Shown here one piece after another: positions 1 through 10,704 of a stretch of 64,000 bases of DNA; within the stretch, counting starts at the first letter, position 1; each line of letters starts with the position of its first letter. Position numbers and translations under genes: made by a program. The notes beneath the pieces are model-generated. The model ran no database searches. It saw nothing but the letters and a program-made list of their open reading frames with translations, and was not told the DNA's origin. Source of the stretch: Tanypteryx hageni (Eukaryota; Arthropoda; Insecta; Odonata; Petaluridae); contig CM054117.1 of NCBI GenBank assembly GCA_028673005.1, forward strand, positions 992,001 through 1,056,000, read 5' to 3'.

Positions 1-479
1 TACCATCTACTTAGTGTTCTATCTTTCTTCTTTGTTCTGTGACATTAACTGGTTTATTTCACCTGTTATTTGTATGTTATTTCTAAATGTGATTTAGTGA
101 ATATCTATTTATCTGAAAGTTTAACCTTTATCCGCTGGGTTCAATACCTGCTGGTGGGGCTCAGCTGCCGGATTTAATTTTGGACATTTAAATTTTCCTG
201 TACCTCTTTTGCAAAAAATCACATATCTCGTGAACTATGGTGATAAAATATTCAAATAAAATGCATTTTGTACTCAAACTATCAAAGAATTATATGTTTC
301 TGCCTATTTGTAGAAATAAACAGGACGAAATAACCCCAATAGACTAAATTTTGCCGCTAAAATAACTTATTGTTGATATATATCGAAATAAAGTGCAAAA
401 ACACTGCATTGACTCACTTTTTGGCAATCTGGTTCCTGCTCGGTCCACAGCCAACACAACCCCATTTACATTTCCCTAT
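1..479. other. AT-rich stretch, nothing recognised
   Basis: No convincing coding frame, RNA gene or terminal repeat is visible here. The stretch runs up to the 3' end of the degenerate piggyBac transposase that follows. Confidence 0.4.
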
Positions 480-1840
480 AGAGTTGGGCTAGTTTGGTAT
501 TCCTCAAAGCAGGGATTAACACAGTCCCACGTCACATGCCTTGCATCTATATTTTGTTCTTGAGTATTTGCCCTTTGAGGACGGGTCCCTGAAATGGGCC
601 AATGCTTATTGTCCTTGGCCTCTAAGTGGTTTACTTGTGTTCCACTAGCACTAGGTCGTCCCCTTGAGAGATTCTGGGAAGGAAGAGCCCTAGCACCCTC
701 TTCAACCAGTTGCTGCACAAGGGAAAGTCGGAATTACCGATGTGAAAATGCGCCATCGCACAAGGAAAGGAGGAAATGAGCTATTTAGTATAGTTAGGTC
801 GACTAAATGAAAAAATAATTTCTTTGTCCATTTCCAAGCGTGGCGACTGATGGGGTAGCTGTTACCCATCCTATCTCCTTTGTCCCTGTACCTCATGTGG
901 CAGTTATAATCTTCGACTATAAGTCCTCACAGCTCTTCCCTCTTTATTGCAGAAGTTTCCTTCTCCTGGTGGATCGTGAATGTTTGATAGCATGCACACG
1001 TCTCTTTTGTCCTTCCATATAATCGCGGTCAAGTCATCCCTGTCCAAGTGCGTATGTCTCCAAATCTTAGTTTCAGTTTTTTACTGGAAGTCTTGGGGCA
1101 TGTCTTTCCGGTTCTGTCTAACAGTTCCGCAACAATAAATTTTCTTTGACTGAATATCTTCCAAGAGAGTAGGAGAGAAGAAATTGTCCATATATAACTT
1201 ATGCCCAACCCCTTCCGCTCTCCTAGTAAGTTCTCTAACAGTCGCATGTGTCGCTGTCATGTCTTGCATTGCATTTTGTCTGTCTTCCCCAAATACACTT
1301 TCATGTCATAAGTATAACCGGTCTTGTCACAGAGTTTATAGATTTTTATGCCAAAACGTTTGTGTTTTTAGGAATGTATTGTTTGAAAATGACTCTCCCT
1401 TTGAAAAGCACAATGACTTCATCTACTGCTAAGTGCTCAGTAGGTTTATAATACTTAGTGTAGTTGTCATTGAGCATTTCAAAGAGAATTCTAATTTTCC
1501 ATAATCTGTCATAATTTTCGTCAGTCTTATCAGGTTCATTAGTGTTGTCAGTGAAATGAAGAAAGCAGAGAATGTGAAGAAATCGGTCTCATCTCATAGT
1601 AGCACTAAAGAAAGAAGTATAAAATTGTTGCAATGGTGACCAGTAGTCTCTCAATGTATCTCTTATATCGTGTCCCATTTGTATAGCTATTGAAAAAAAC
1701 AAGTACATTTCGTATATTGTCACGTCAGGCTTCACACAGATATTTTGCACACACAAGTCTACACCCGCTCTACTTCGTGCTCTGCAAATGACTGAACGTA
1801 AATGCAATAAAACGTGTGGAAAACGTAGAAGAAAATAACG
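480..1840 (-). pseudogene. Degenerate piggyBac transposase
   Basis: Read on the minus strand through several frame changes and stops, this stretch gives piggyBac (DDE_Tnp_1_7) blocks in the right order. About 1807-1590 has a block with LRDYWSP. About 1450-1300 has HLAVDEVIVLFKGR, containing the first catalytic Asp, then GIKIYKLCDKTGYTYDMKVY. About 1270-1080 has HKLYMDNFFSPTLL and CGTVRQNRKDMP. About 718-480 has a C-terminal Cys-rich tail ending CVNPCFEEYQ. In this family the protein is a cut-and-paste transposase using TTAA targets. The order supports one decayed copy on the minus strand. I do not see its terminal repeats, and no frame is long enough to be functional. Confidence 0.85.
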
Positions 1841-2322
1841 AAGGGAAGGGACCTTTGGGGTAAGAGTTATTTTGTCCTGGGTTTCTGTTTATAGCATCTG
1901 TTTGGGTGCGAGAGAGGGTCTCACCTTGGATGCGGTGTATCCCTTGAGCGAGGCATTCTCGATAGTTTGTTTGCTCTCCCCTCCCCCAATGTGCAAGACC
2001 TTAAGCCTTGGGAGAGCAAAAAGAAAAGAAGGACGCTTCGTCTTTCTTCTCCTCCAAAAGTTTTGATTCTATGACAAAAACGGCATCTTGAGTGGCCTCG
2101 GAGTTAAGTGAGCCACAGGTGTGCCATTCGGCAGGCTTACCCAGAAATTTGCCGGCACACCGACGTGCCTATCAGCATTTAATGGTTAATATGAAACATC
2201 ATTATGTATCAGGAAGTGAAAAGTGAAAAAGAATAGAGAAAAGCAAGAAAGTGCAGGAATGAGAAAGATAGTTTGTTGTTTTTATTAAACCTGTCCATCC
2301 GGTTTCTGATGCATCAGAGGAA

Positions 2323-2532
2323 ATGGAAGAAACAGCAGCTGTAGCTGCTACAGGTAGTGAAGATGTAAAAATAAGTGAAACATCAGACTCTCAACTTCAC
2401 GCAAATAATGTGGCTGATTCAGTCACTTTTGAAGGTAAAGAAGATGTAGAAAATACAACTAAGTCTGATAAAAAATGTGCTTCAGTCGAAATGGAAAACA
2501 TCATAGATTTTGAAGTTTTCTTACGTGAATGA
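2323..2532 (+). CDS. Short acidic ORF, unrecognised
   Basis: A 69-codon open frame rich in Glu, Asp, Ser and Val, starting MEETAAVAA and ending FEVFLRE. The open frame continues upstream of the ATG to about 2290. There is no recognisable domain, and composition alone does not prove coding. It could be an exon of a host gene, or the acidic N-terminal part of a transposase such as piggyBac, whose fragments lie nearby on both sides. No clear splice sites or poly(A) signal decide this. Confidence 0.15.
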   Translation: MEETAAVAATGSEDVKISETSDSQLHANNVADSVTFEGKEDVENTTKSDKKCASVEMENIIDFEVFLRE

Positions 2533-3476
2533 CATCACTTTATAGCCCAATTCAATTTCATCAGATATGATAGAATATTTTACCATAGTAGGGGCTCTGC
2601 CCCTACGCGCTACATGCGCCAACCCCCCCGTGCCTCACTCCATGAGGGGTATTCGTCTGCTGCCCATTTGCAACCTCCTCATTTCGGCATATATTTAAGG
2701 TAGAAAATTATATTTAGCCGTATTTTTGGACTTATCTCTCCCTTCCTCCCATTCCCCTCCCTCTCTCTACTTCCCTATATGCCCCTCCCTCCCTCCCATC
2801 AAACCTCCCGCTTTCCCAAATATTCACTTTCTCTCATTCGCTCCCTCACCCTTTCTCTTCCTCTGTTTTCCCAACACGGCCCTTTATAATTTTATGAGTA
2901 TGGTAACAATGCTAATTGTTCTTGTTAACGAAACATTTTAATCTCAAAAGCTTGAAATTTTCGTCTACAAAACAATTTTATGACTCCATTCGAATACTAT
3001 TTGAAAATCTATGGTAGCAAAATAAATTTGCATTCTTTTGCACACACGATGGTTCAAGTTTCTAATTTCTAGGACAATTATAAGTAATTTAAAAAATAAA
3101 CGAAAAATGTCTTACACTCTTTTACGTGTAAATCAAATGGAGAATGGAAACTTTCCTGGCATCGAACCCATCTGCTTATGATAGAAAACTGCATATTTGT
3201 CACATGCAGAACCTCACGCCGAGTATTATAATTAACGTTTCATCGAAATCGGACTGACATATCGTGATTTATTTACTCTATTGCATACATGCTGAGTTTG
3301 AATGCTGAATTGCATCTGAAAGTCCTCTTTAGAAATGTGCTTGGCAGCAACAATGCTTCAATGTTAATCTTATGGCAATTTTTCGAATTTTCAAAATTTT
3401 GTTTGGGGCACTTTTTAAAAACTTCCCATTTTCGCAAATTTTCCTTTGTTTATAAGTCATCAATAATCAGTCTGAA
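2533..3476. other. Non-coding; includes a polypyrimidine tract
   Basis: About 2720-2870 is strongly C/T-rich on the plus strand (runs of CTCCCTCC and CCCTTCC), giving only a low-complexity Pro/Ser/Leu reading. The rest is AT-rich with no coding signal. The RTE homology starts at about 3477. Confidence 0.45.
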
Positions 3477-3711
3477 AATAGTACTTTCTGTTTCTTCTCC
3501 TTCAACCCTGACTCGAATCTTTTGATCAAAGTAAAGGTTTTTAAGCAGTCTTTTATCTTTCCAATCTATTCCTATTTTGTTTAAAATACCCAGCATTTTA
3601 TCCCATTTCAAAAGCTTTCTCCCAATCTACAAAACAAAAATACATACCTTTATTGACTTCTAGCGCTCTTTCTATCATCATCCTCGTACATCCTATAGCA
3701 TCTCTAGTTCC

Positions 3712-4606
3712 TCATCCTCTTCTGAAACCAAACTGATTAATTTGCAGCTCCTTCTCTATTTTACCTTCAATTCTTTTGGTTATTATTCTGGTTAGAACTT
3801 TAGCTGTATGAGAAATTAAACTAATAGTTCTGTAATCCTTACAACATTTTGCATTGTTCTTTTTCTCCAGTGGTACCATCACAACATCTAAAAAATCTTC
3901 AGGCCATATGTCAGTATCATATACTTGGTTAAAAAATTTTGTTAGTTGCTTAACTGCTTTAGACCTCAAAACCTTAAGAAAGTCCACGGGTCCACTCCCA
4001 ACAGCCTTCCTTCTTTTCATGTCATCAATTGCTCTTTTAACTTCAGACTCGAGAATACTTGGTCCTAGCTGATCTTTTTCCACATCCTCTTTTTCATTTA
4101 ATTCAATATTTCTTGGCTTTCCTTCTTTGTCATACAGAACCTCAATGTATTCTTTCCAGACATTCTTTACATTGTCTGGCTCTGATACTATTTTACCACT
4201 TTTGTTCATGATTACTTTATGTCCTATCTTTCTTGCCTTTTTCTTGAATAGTTCCCTTGCTTTGCTTTACATGAGGTCTGTTCTACAAATTCTTTCACAT
4301 TCGACAATCTCCTCGCATTTCTCATTTATCCACTGTTCTCTGGCTTTATCTGTTTCCCTTCTTAAAGCATTATTTAACTCCTTGTACTTTCTTTGGCGTT
4401 CTTCAGTGTTTATGTTCTTCCACTTTCTCCGCTCTTCCATTTTTTGCAGCATGGCTGCTGTGATCCAGGGTTTTTTGTTTCTTTCACCAGTTATCTTTCC
4501 TACCTTCTTTTCCATTACATCTTTAATGTTGCTATGGATGTATCTCCACTCCTCATCTACATTCTTCCTATTTTCTTCAGCTCTCCCCCCCGACCTTTCC
4601 TCCAGC
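3712..4606 (-). pseudogene. RTE RT domain, N-terminal part (copy 1)
   Basis: Minus-strand reading gives the linker and first half of an RTE reverse transcriptase. It includes the block with LESEVKRAIDDMKRRKAVGS, then VPLEKKNNAKCCKDYRTISLI, and ends QINQFGFRRG followed by an in-frame TGA. Compared with the copy at 52.8 kb, the region after KAVGS has a small deletion (GPVDF in place of DDIPVY). A further frame break lies at about 4210-4270. The endonuclease half continues at 6751-5808 beyond the inserted element. Not functional. Confidence 0.85.
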
Positions 4607-4807
4607 TCACAAGGGAAGCCCCCAAGGTGTGACACTCACATCGGATTGAGACTTTGCAGAATGAAAGTATATGTAAAATAATGGACTCCTATTTCTACCT
4701 AGGTGCCAACTCGACGTCGTTTACGAGAAAATGTCCTTTGAAAATCGCGATCCAAGAGTCAACGTAATAAGAATGTTAAAAGTTTTTCCTTTATTATCTA
4801 GGGGTGT

Positions 4808-4860
4808 TGGTCTAGTGGAAACGAGTTGGATTACAAATATTTTTGCCGGGGTTCGATTCT
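4808..4860 (+). promoter_or_regulatory. Pol III A-box/B-box pair in left arm
   Basis: TGGTCTAGTGG (4808-4818) fits the A-box and GGTTCGATTCT (4850-4860) fits the B-box, about 40 bp apart as in tRNA genes. The sequence between does not fold into a convincing tRNA, so this looks like a tRNA-derived (SINE-like) head captured by the element. The complementary copy is in the right arm. Confidence 0.6.
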
Positions 4861-5050
4861 CAACCAAATTTTTTTTCTGATTTTTTTAAAAAGTTTTTTT
4901 TTCGCGATTTCCAGCATATCGTCGATAAAACTTGCACAATATTAAGAAAAAATTTATTCCATGCATTATAACTACTATTTTCTTCATCATAATTCTTCAC
5001 TGTAATTCTTCACGAACATAATTTTATGGATCACTCCCCATTCGCTTTAC

Positions 5051-5305
5051 CATCATGATCAATACATGATGAGATTTGAAAGGAGGAATGCAGAACAATG
5101 CACCGAAATAACCCAACAATATTGTGATATAATGCCAATTATAATTATAATGGCAATAATTGACACCAGCAACCGATTTATCATAATGAAGAATACATGG
5201 CGAGATTTGAAAGGAGGAATAAAGAACAATGCATCGAAATAGCCCAACAGTATTGTGACATTATTTCAATTATAATTATGACAATAATTGACACCTGCAA
5301 ATGAT
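5051..5305. repeat. Two-copy ~130-bp direct duplication in element core
   Basis: Two neighbouring copies share GAGATTTGAAAGGAGGAAT, then GAACAATGCA, CCCAACA and ATAATTGACACC in the same order and spacing. The copies start near 5051 and 5181. They differ by scattered substitutions, so the duplication is not recent. Confidence 0.75.
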
Positions 5306-5553
5306 AACGAATCCCTAAACAACAACACCGTAACTTTAACAACAACATTATAAGATAACTAGATGCAGTTTTTCGTGGCCTTTTTAGCAGACGTCCTTCA
5401 ACGTCAGAATATTGCCGAGCGATTTATTGTTAGAGGGCACATTTTGGAGTGGCGATTGGAATTGTTTGTCTTTGTTCGTGTTTAGCGAGTGATCTTGTTT
5501 TTGGGGCAATAAAAACTGCATTACGATGAAGAAAATAGTAGTTATAATGCATG

Positions 5554-5606
5554 GGAATCGAACCCCGGCAAAAATATTTGTAATCCAACTCGTTTCCACT
5601 AGACCA
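5554..5606 (-). promoter_or_regulatory. Pol III A-box/B-box pair in right arm
   Basis: This is the inverted copy of the left-arm pair: on the minus strand the A-box is at 5606-5596 and the B-box at 5564-5554 (GGTTCGATTCC). In this arm the B-box is a perfect consensus. The two promoters point inward toward each other. Confidence 0.6.
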
Positions 5607-5807
5607 ACACCCCTAGATAATAAAGGAAAAACTTTTAACATTCTTATTACGTTGACTCTTGGATCGCGATTTTCAAAGGACATTTTCTCGTAAACGACGT
5701 CGAGTTGGCACCTAGGTAGAAATAGGAGTCCGTTATTTTACATATACTTTCATTCTGCAAAGTCTCAATCCGATGCGAGTGTCACACCTTGGGGGCTTCC
5801 CTTGTCA

Positions 5808-6751
5808 GTCATGATAGCCTCCTTGTTTTTAAGGAGTTCCTCTAAGTTCCATTTCTTGTTAACTCTTATGTTTCTCTTAACGCTCTTCAGTCTACATTGT
5901 GTATTTGCCACCAAAAGGTTGTGGTCGGAATCGATATCTGTCCCTGGTAGTGTTTTCACATTTTTAATGCTATTTCTAAATCTTTTATTGACTAGTATGT
6001 AATCTATCTGGTATCGTCTCTGGTCTCATGGGCTTCTCCATGTGTAAAGTCTCCGCTGGTGATGCTTAAACCATGTATTAGTTACAATTAATCTATTTCT
6101 ATGGCAGAATTCCACAAGTTTATCCCCTCTTTCATTTCTCTTCCCTAGTCCATATTTTCCCACTATGTTATCTTCCTGTCCCTCTCCGACTACACTGTTC
6201 CAGTCTCCCATTACTAAGATGGTGATCCTTCCTTTTCCCTCCTCCTCCAATATCTCCATAATCTGTTCATAGATTTCATCTACTTCGTCGTCGCCAGCAT
6301 TAGTTGTTGGCATATACACTTGAATTATAAGCAATTCCACTGGCTCCATCTGAAGTTTTACGGCTATTAATCTATCATTAACTGTCACTACCTTGCTAAT
6401 TCTTTCAGCTATCTCTTTTCTCATTATAATCCCCACTCCCCTTTCCTTTTTCTCTCCTCCCGAGTAAATAATCTTAAATTCGTCTAAATTTATCTCGCCT
6501 TCTCCTTCCCACCGAACTTCACTAAGACCTACTATACTTACATTATTCCTTCTCATTTCCCTTTTTAAGTTCTCTAGTTTACCCCCTGAATTCATAGTCT
6601 TAACATTCCATGTACCTATTTTTAATTTCTCACTACTTGCTTTCTTATTAATGTTACATTTCCTCTGTGCATCCCCTACGGTAGTCCCCACCCGGAGATC
6701 CGTTTGGGGGACTATTTTACCTCCGGAATATTTTACCCCAGAAAGATCCAT
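5808..6751 (-). pseudogene. RTE endonuclease domain (copy 1)
   Basis: The minus-strand frame starting at 6751 encodes the N-terminal tail and APE-type endonuclease: GTWNVKTMNSGGKLENLK, then LSEVRWEGEGEI with the catalytic Glu, YMPTTN, and VMGDWNSVVGE with the catalytic Asp and Asn. A frame break near 6026 (TWRSP, then HETRDDTR in another frame) is followed by a fragment at 5959-5808 with SDHNLLVANTQC. It closely parallels the 54642-52795 frame. The domain nicks target DNA in this family. The gene is broken and then split by the element at 4610-5804. Confidence 0.85.
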
Positions 6752-7084
6752 AGAGGTATTTGCAGCTATTCAGCCTATCATGGGAAATATAATGAGGTAG
6801 TTTCCCCTTGCTTTCCTCATCGCCGTTTCACAGAGTGATTACCCATCTGTAGCTGTTCAGATCCACATGATCACCACCTACAGAGGTACTGTGCAAGCTG
6901 CTGCCCTTGCACAGGGGGATGTAAAACCCCCAAGACTGCTTCTTAGTCTGACTCTTCCCCTCAGACCTTTCCGGCTTGGATGGTCCTACCAGGAGAATTA
7001 TCTCCCGCCGGCATAGCTCTTTGGTTCGTTAGAGTACACAAACCCTCCCACCTCTGTAAGGTTATGCAGTCCTTAGGGAGGGAA

Positions 7085-7490
7085 TACTATTTTATCATAC
7101 CGCAAAAATTCAAGACTCATAAATCTTGAAACAGCCATCGAAGCAGAGGCCAGCTTGACAATCCGGGCAACAATACACAGTCTCCTTTCTTCTACCATTC
7201 TTGTAACAAACAGCGCACCTCTTCTGTGGGATTTATTCTCCATTGGAACAATCTGCTCTACAAAGTGTCTCTCAGTAAGCCATGTCACATTGTTGTTTGT
7301 TGAATGTCTCCCAGGAACTTTTCTTTCCATTTCACCTGCGTGTTCGACTAGAAGTGCTTGCACCAAGTCTACTCTAAACTTCAGATGGTAAATCTTTTTA
7401 CAAGATGAATTTGCTCTACAAATAATCATAGCATTCAGGACTGTGGCATTGTGTAGTATTATGAATAGGTTAATGTAGCACTTATTAATT
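7085..7490 (-). pseudogene. piggyBac transposase C-terminal fragment
   Basis: The minus-strand frame from 7429 shows KIYHLKFRVDLVQALL and LTERHFVEQIVP, typical of the piggyBac C-terminal region. After a one-base frame change near 7210 the Cys-rich tail reads CAVCYKNGRRKETVYCCPDC, followed by GLCFDGCFKIYES and a stop. The upstream part of the transposase is missing. It belongs to the same broad family as the fragment at 480-1840 but is a separate copy. Confidence 0.8.
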
Positions 7491-7504
7491 TTTTCAACCT
7501 ACTT

Positions 7505-7965
7505 TCCAGAAAGGAAATAGGCTTATAGCTTTGTCATTGTGTCTGTCCATCTCTCCTATTAACTTTTGCACCAATAGACCAATTCTCATGACACTTGGTG
7601 GAAATATTCTGCTACTGGAGGCGTTCTCTCGAGGATAGCTTTTGTTGCGAATATTGAAGGTCCCGGGTTCGATTCCAGAAACTACCCTTTCCATTTGATT
7701 TACATGGGAAATCTGAAATCAATCGTGCATGCTAATTTTCTCTTGCATATTTAAATATCTTAGAATTGTAATATCAGTGCGAGATTTTACTATTCTCTGA
7801 GGAAATGAATGGAGATTCCAATTTCTATCATAAAATTTTGCTTATCGATCGTATTTCTTCAAATTTTGTGTAAATACTAGCATTTATGCAGTTTTTGTCA
7901 TTCATTACAAGAGTGTTGCCATAGCAACCACTATTGTTGGACTCGGATTCGGTATAGTCTTACAC
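7505..7965. repeat. Interspersed repeat, copy A
   Basis: This aligns by eye with 8405-8860 in the same orientation. Shared landmarks are ACTTTTGCACCAATRGACC, CCCGGGTTCGATTCCAG (a B-box-like match, 7662-7678), TTTTACATRGGAA, AATATCTTARAATTGT and GAGTGTTGCCATRG. No coding capacity or terminal repeats were identified. The B-box suggests a possible SINE-like origin, but no A-box is visible. Confidence 0.75.
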
Positions 7966-8404
7966 ATACATGCATTATTTTTGCCACACAAATATGCTTG
8001 ATCAATTTAGTTTTCCGATCGAATATATTTGTAATATTTTATAATGCTAAATTATGAAATTTGAGAACACAAAGAGAAACTCAACCATGGTGATTTTAAA
8101 GCTATTAAAGTCAATATAAGTATTAAATAAATATTATGTGGAAAGTAGGCATCATAAGTTTGGATCAACTTCTTTGTTCTAGAAGGTACATCTGAAGTAG
8201 CTGATCCTTCAGATCAACTCCACCCATATACTGGTTACAATTCAACACACACAATTGTTTTTCTTTTTCTTTCCTCACTTTTGTGGCGACTTTCTGGGTT
8301 TCATTGATATGGTATGTGGAAATCATACTTCAATTTTTTACCGAACCATTTTATTACAGCAACAGGCCCAGAATGCTATGCAAACACCTCTTCTTCTAGG
8401 CTGG

Positions 8405-8860
8405 TTTACAAAGGAAACATAGCCTCATGAAATGGTCCTGTCTGTGTGTGTGTCCTCCCACTAACAACTTTTGCACCAATGGACCGATTTTCATGAAACT
8501 TGGTATGAGGCTCATGCTGCCAGGGCTCACCTCCAGGCTATATTTGGCGAAGATTGAAGTCCCGGGTTTGATTCCAGGAACGTTTTTCCCTATTTGTTTT
8601 ACATAGGAAGTCTCAAATCCATCGTGCAGAGATGTTTTCATTAATACATTAAAATATCTTAAAATTGTGATATTGGAGTGAGGTTTGTACTGTTCTACGG
8701 GGAGAAGAATTTAGATTCTAATTCTTATCACAGAATTTTGATAATTGATCATATTTTTTTGAATTTCTACTAAAACATAGCGTTTTTGTTTTAAATCGCA
8801 TTTTATCAGAGTGTTGCCATGGAGACGATTATTACCGAACTTGACTTGAGCATAGACGAG
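8405..8860. repeat. Interspersed repeat, copy B
   Basis: Second copy of the repeat at 7505-7965, about 900 bp downstream and diverged along its length (for example CCCGGGTTTGATTCCAGG for CCCGGGTTCGATTCCAG). The spacing and the sequence between them suggest two insertions or an old duplication. Confidence 0.75.
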
Positions 8861-10023
8861 TGAAGAAATGGGTTATTTTCTTTTCCACTCGACTACCCTT
8901 CCACAATGGACAGTTGATCCATACATATTAGCGTATAAACAGTAACATTTATTAAATTATTTTTTTAAAAATACATGCAAAATGTCAGAAAGAGGTTTTG
9001 ACATTTTTTTTTAGTATTTTAAACCTGATAATGCTCTATTAATTGGTTTTCCAATTTTTCTCTATCATTGATAAACTATGAATTACAAATAGTATTTATG
9101 GTATGAGAATTCCTTGGAATGACTAACACATACTGAAACATGTCCTGTCAATACAAGTAGGCTTGGTAGGATTCAATTTAAATTGATAAATGATGATAAA
9201 CAATGAATTTAAAAAATTTTTAAATTTGATAAAAATGAATTATAGTCGATAAGTGTTGATTTTCACCACTATATTTTCTACCAAATTTATGCATCATGAT
9301 TTTAAAACTTTGTTATCCACTCTCAAGCAACATATTTTATCACCCAACATCCAAAATGGTAGAGAGTCTCTATTTGCCATACCAAACGGTCACACAACAT
9401 TTGGAATTTGCTTTCTAATGTCTCTTTTGTCACTGTCTTTAGGGCACACACTGAGCAGCCGTGGTACTCAAGGGTAAAGGGCAAAATATTATGATCGGTT
9501 TATTGTGCTCTTTCTTTACCCTTGGTCAGATCCGATTATCCATACGTATCTTGGACTCCATTTACCAAAAGGTCGAGGACGTCTATTGCATCCTCTGCAC
9601 GACATTATTTGCCGATCTCCTCCAAGAGGCAAAATGAAAGGTTTGCCCGGAGTGAAAAATGAGTACCAATCGTCAGATGGCCTTATGGTATTTCCAAAAG
9701 CACCCTGTCATAAAATTTATATAATCCATCTGAGAGTGTCCCCCATACTAAGTTTCTTTTGCATTGCTGTCGAAAGAGCATCATACCATATATGCACTCT
9801 GGACTTTTTTTCATAATAATAGTCATTTATTACTCAACAAGAGGATATATTTTTCATCAAAATATTCATTCATACATTAGGTTGTGCATTATACTCATGT
9901 CACATTAATTTCTCACTAATGATCACAATTTCATGAATAAGGGGCACGAATTACTGAGTAGAATATACTTGCTGATTTATTGCAAAAAATCCTATATCAT
10001 ATTGTATGATCCTTGGATTAATA
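8861..10023. other. No recognisable gene
   Basis: AT-rich sequence. Modest open frames occur at 9253-9477 and 9505-9816 (plus) and in antisense, but I recognise no domain and they look like chance frames or an unidentifiable decayed element. Confidence 0.35.
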
Positions 10024-10025
10024 AA

Positions 10026-10053
<28 letters not shown>
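10024..10053. repeat. (ATT)n microsatellite
   Basis: About ten tandem ATT units. Confidence 0.9.
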
Positions 10054-10056
<3 letters not shown>

Positions 10057-10157
10057 GTTACAGGTTGGTGGTCAAAGTGAACAACAACACATACTAGCTT
10101 GGCTAGTTCCGTCCCAACTAAGAAAACATCTGCGTTCAGAAACGAGAAAATTGATCT

Positions 10158-10228
10158 GCTACGATAGTTCAGTGGTAGAATATCCACCTGGCAAGTGGAA
10201 GACTCAGGTTCGATTCCTGGTCATAGCA
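10158..10228 (+). tRNA. tRNA-like gene or pseudogene, anticodon GGC
   Basis: This 71-nt sequence folds as a tRNA. The acceptor stem GCTACGA/TCATAGC has one C-A mismatch. The D-arm contains TAGTTCAGTGG (A-box). The anticodon stem TCCAC/GTGGA encloses the loop CTGGCAA. The T-arm is TCAGG-TTCGATT-CCTGG (B-box), and a run of six T follows at 10232. Overall it resembles tRNA-Gly(GCC), but positions 34-36 (10190-10192) read GGC, an Ala-type anticodon that eukaryotes rarely use because they read that codon with A34. The mismatch and the odd anticodon make a pseudogene or SINE-derived copy likely. Confidence 0.55.
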
Positions 10229-10239
10229 GAATTTTTTCT

Positions 10240-10700
10240 CATTTAAAAATTATTCCCAACAACACATTCACCAAAATATAGATAATAACAAAGCGCATAA
10301 AAGAAGCCTTTTTATTTACATATTTTTAGTTCAACTTAATTAGAAGGAATTCAATTTAGAATAAAAATTGATGAAATATATTGAAATAAACATTGATATT
10401 AGATATCACTTTTTAAGAAATATAAACGTTGATGTTTGTGTGTATTTCTGACTAATCAACCTCTTGGATTATTATAGCAAAAATATAAATGTCGAAAACA
10501 AAAATGCAGAATTAAATGTATAAAAATATATGATGTATGACATTGATTTTTAGGAAAAATAAACAATAGTATGGTCGCTTATTAAGAAATATTAACGTCG
10601 AAAACTACCAAGCCAAGTAAACAGTATTAAATAAATACCAACATTGGTCACCAAATTTTAGGAAAAATAAACCAATTTTTAAGAAAAATAAACATCGAAA
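10240..10700. other. AT-rich, degenerate internal repetition
   Basis: Several loose repeats of TTTTTAAGAAATATAAACGTTGA-like sequence (near 10410, 10580, 10670) suggest an old decayed repeat. Nothing coding. Confidence 0.4.
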
Positions 10701-10704
10701 ACTA

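Larger units (their letters stand above)
4610..5804. mobile_element. Inverted-repeat DNA element with tRNA-like arms
   Basis: This 1195-bp insertion in the RTE copy has arms of roughly 285 bp as inverted repeats, starting CAAGGGAAGCCCCCAAGG and ending with the complement. It is flanked by TCA at 4607-4609 and 5805-5807; the uninterrupted RTE copy at about 53690 has a single TCA there. The left arm carries an extra ~95-bp T-rich stretch at about 4861-4956. There is no transposase. Each arm contains A-box-like and B-box-like Pol III sequences. The core holds a ~130-bp direct duplication. A 3-bp duplication fits several cut-and-paste superfamilies, so I do not assign one. Confidence 0.85.
3477..7082 (-). 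mobile_element. RTE-type non-LTR retrotransposon, copy 1 (split, 3'-truncated)
   Basis: Minus-strand copy of the element found more completely at 51663-54974. The 5' end (about 7082, ending plus-strand CTTAGGGAGGG) matches the other copy. At 4610-5804 it is split by a separate inverted-repeat element that left a 3-bp TCA duplication. Homology ends at about 3477, inside the RT domain, so the YADD part, the C-terminal region and the simple-repeat tail are missing. That is odd, because target-primed reverse transcription normally loses the 5' end, so a later deletion or rearrangement is likely. The LINE 5' end abuts a piggyBac C-terminal fragment at 7085. Confidence 0.85.

Noticed and set aside
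4127..4681. 184-codon plus-strand frame rich in Phe/Ser/Leu
   Set aside because: It is the antisense shadow of the RTE coding region; the same pattern appears opposite copy 2 at 53216-53893.
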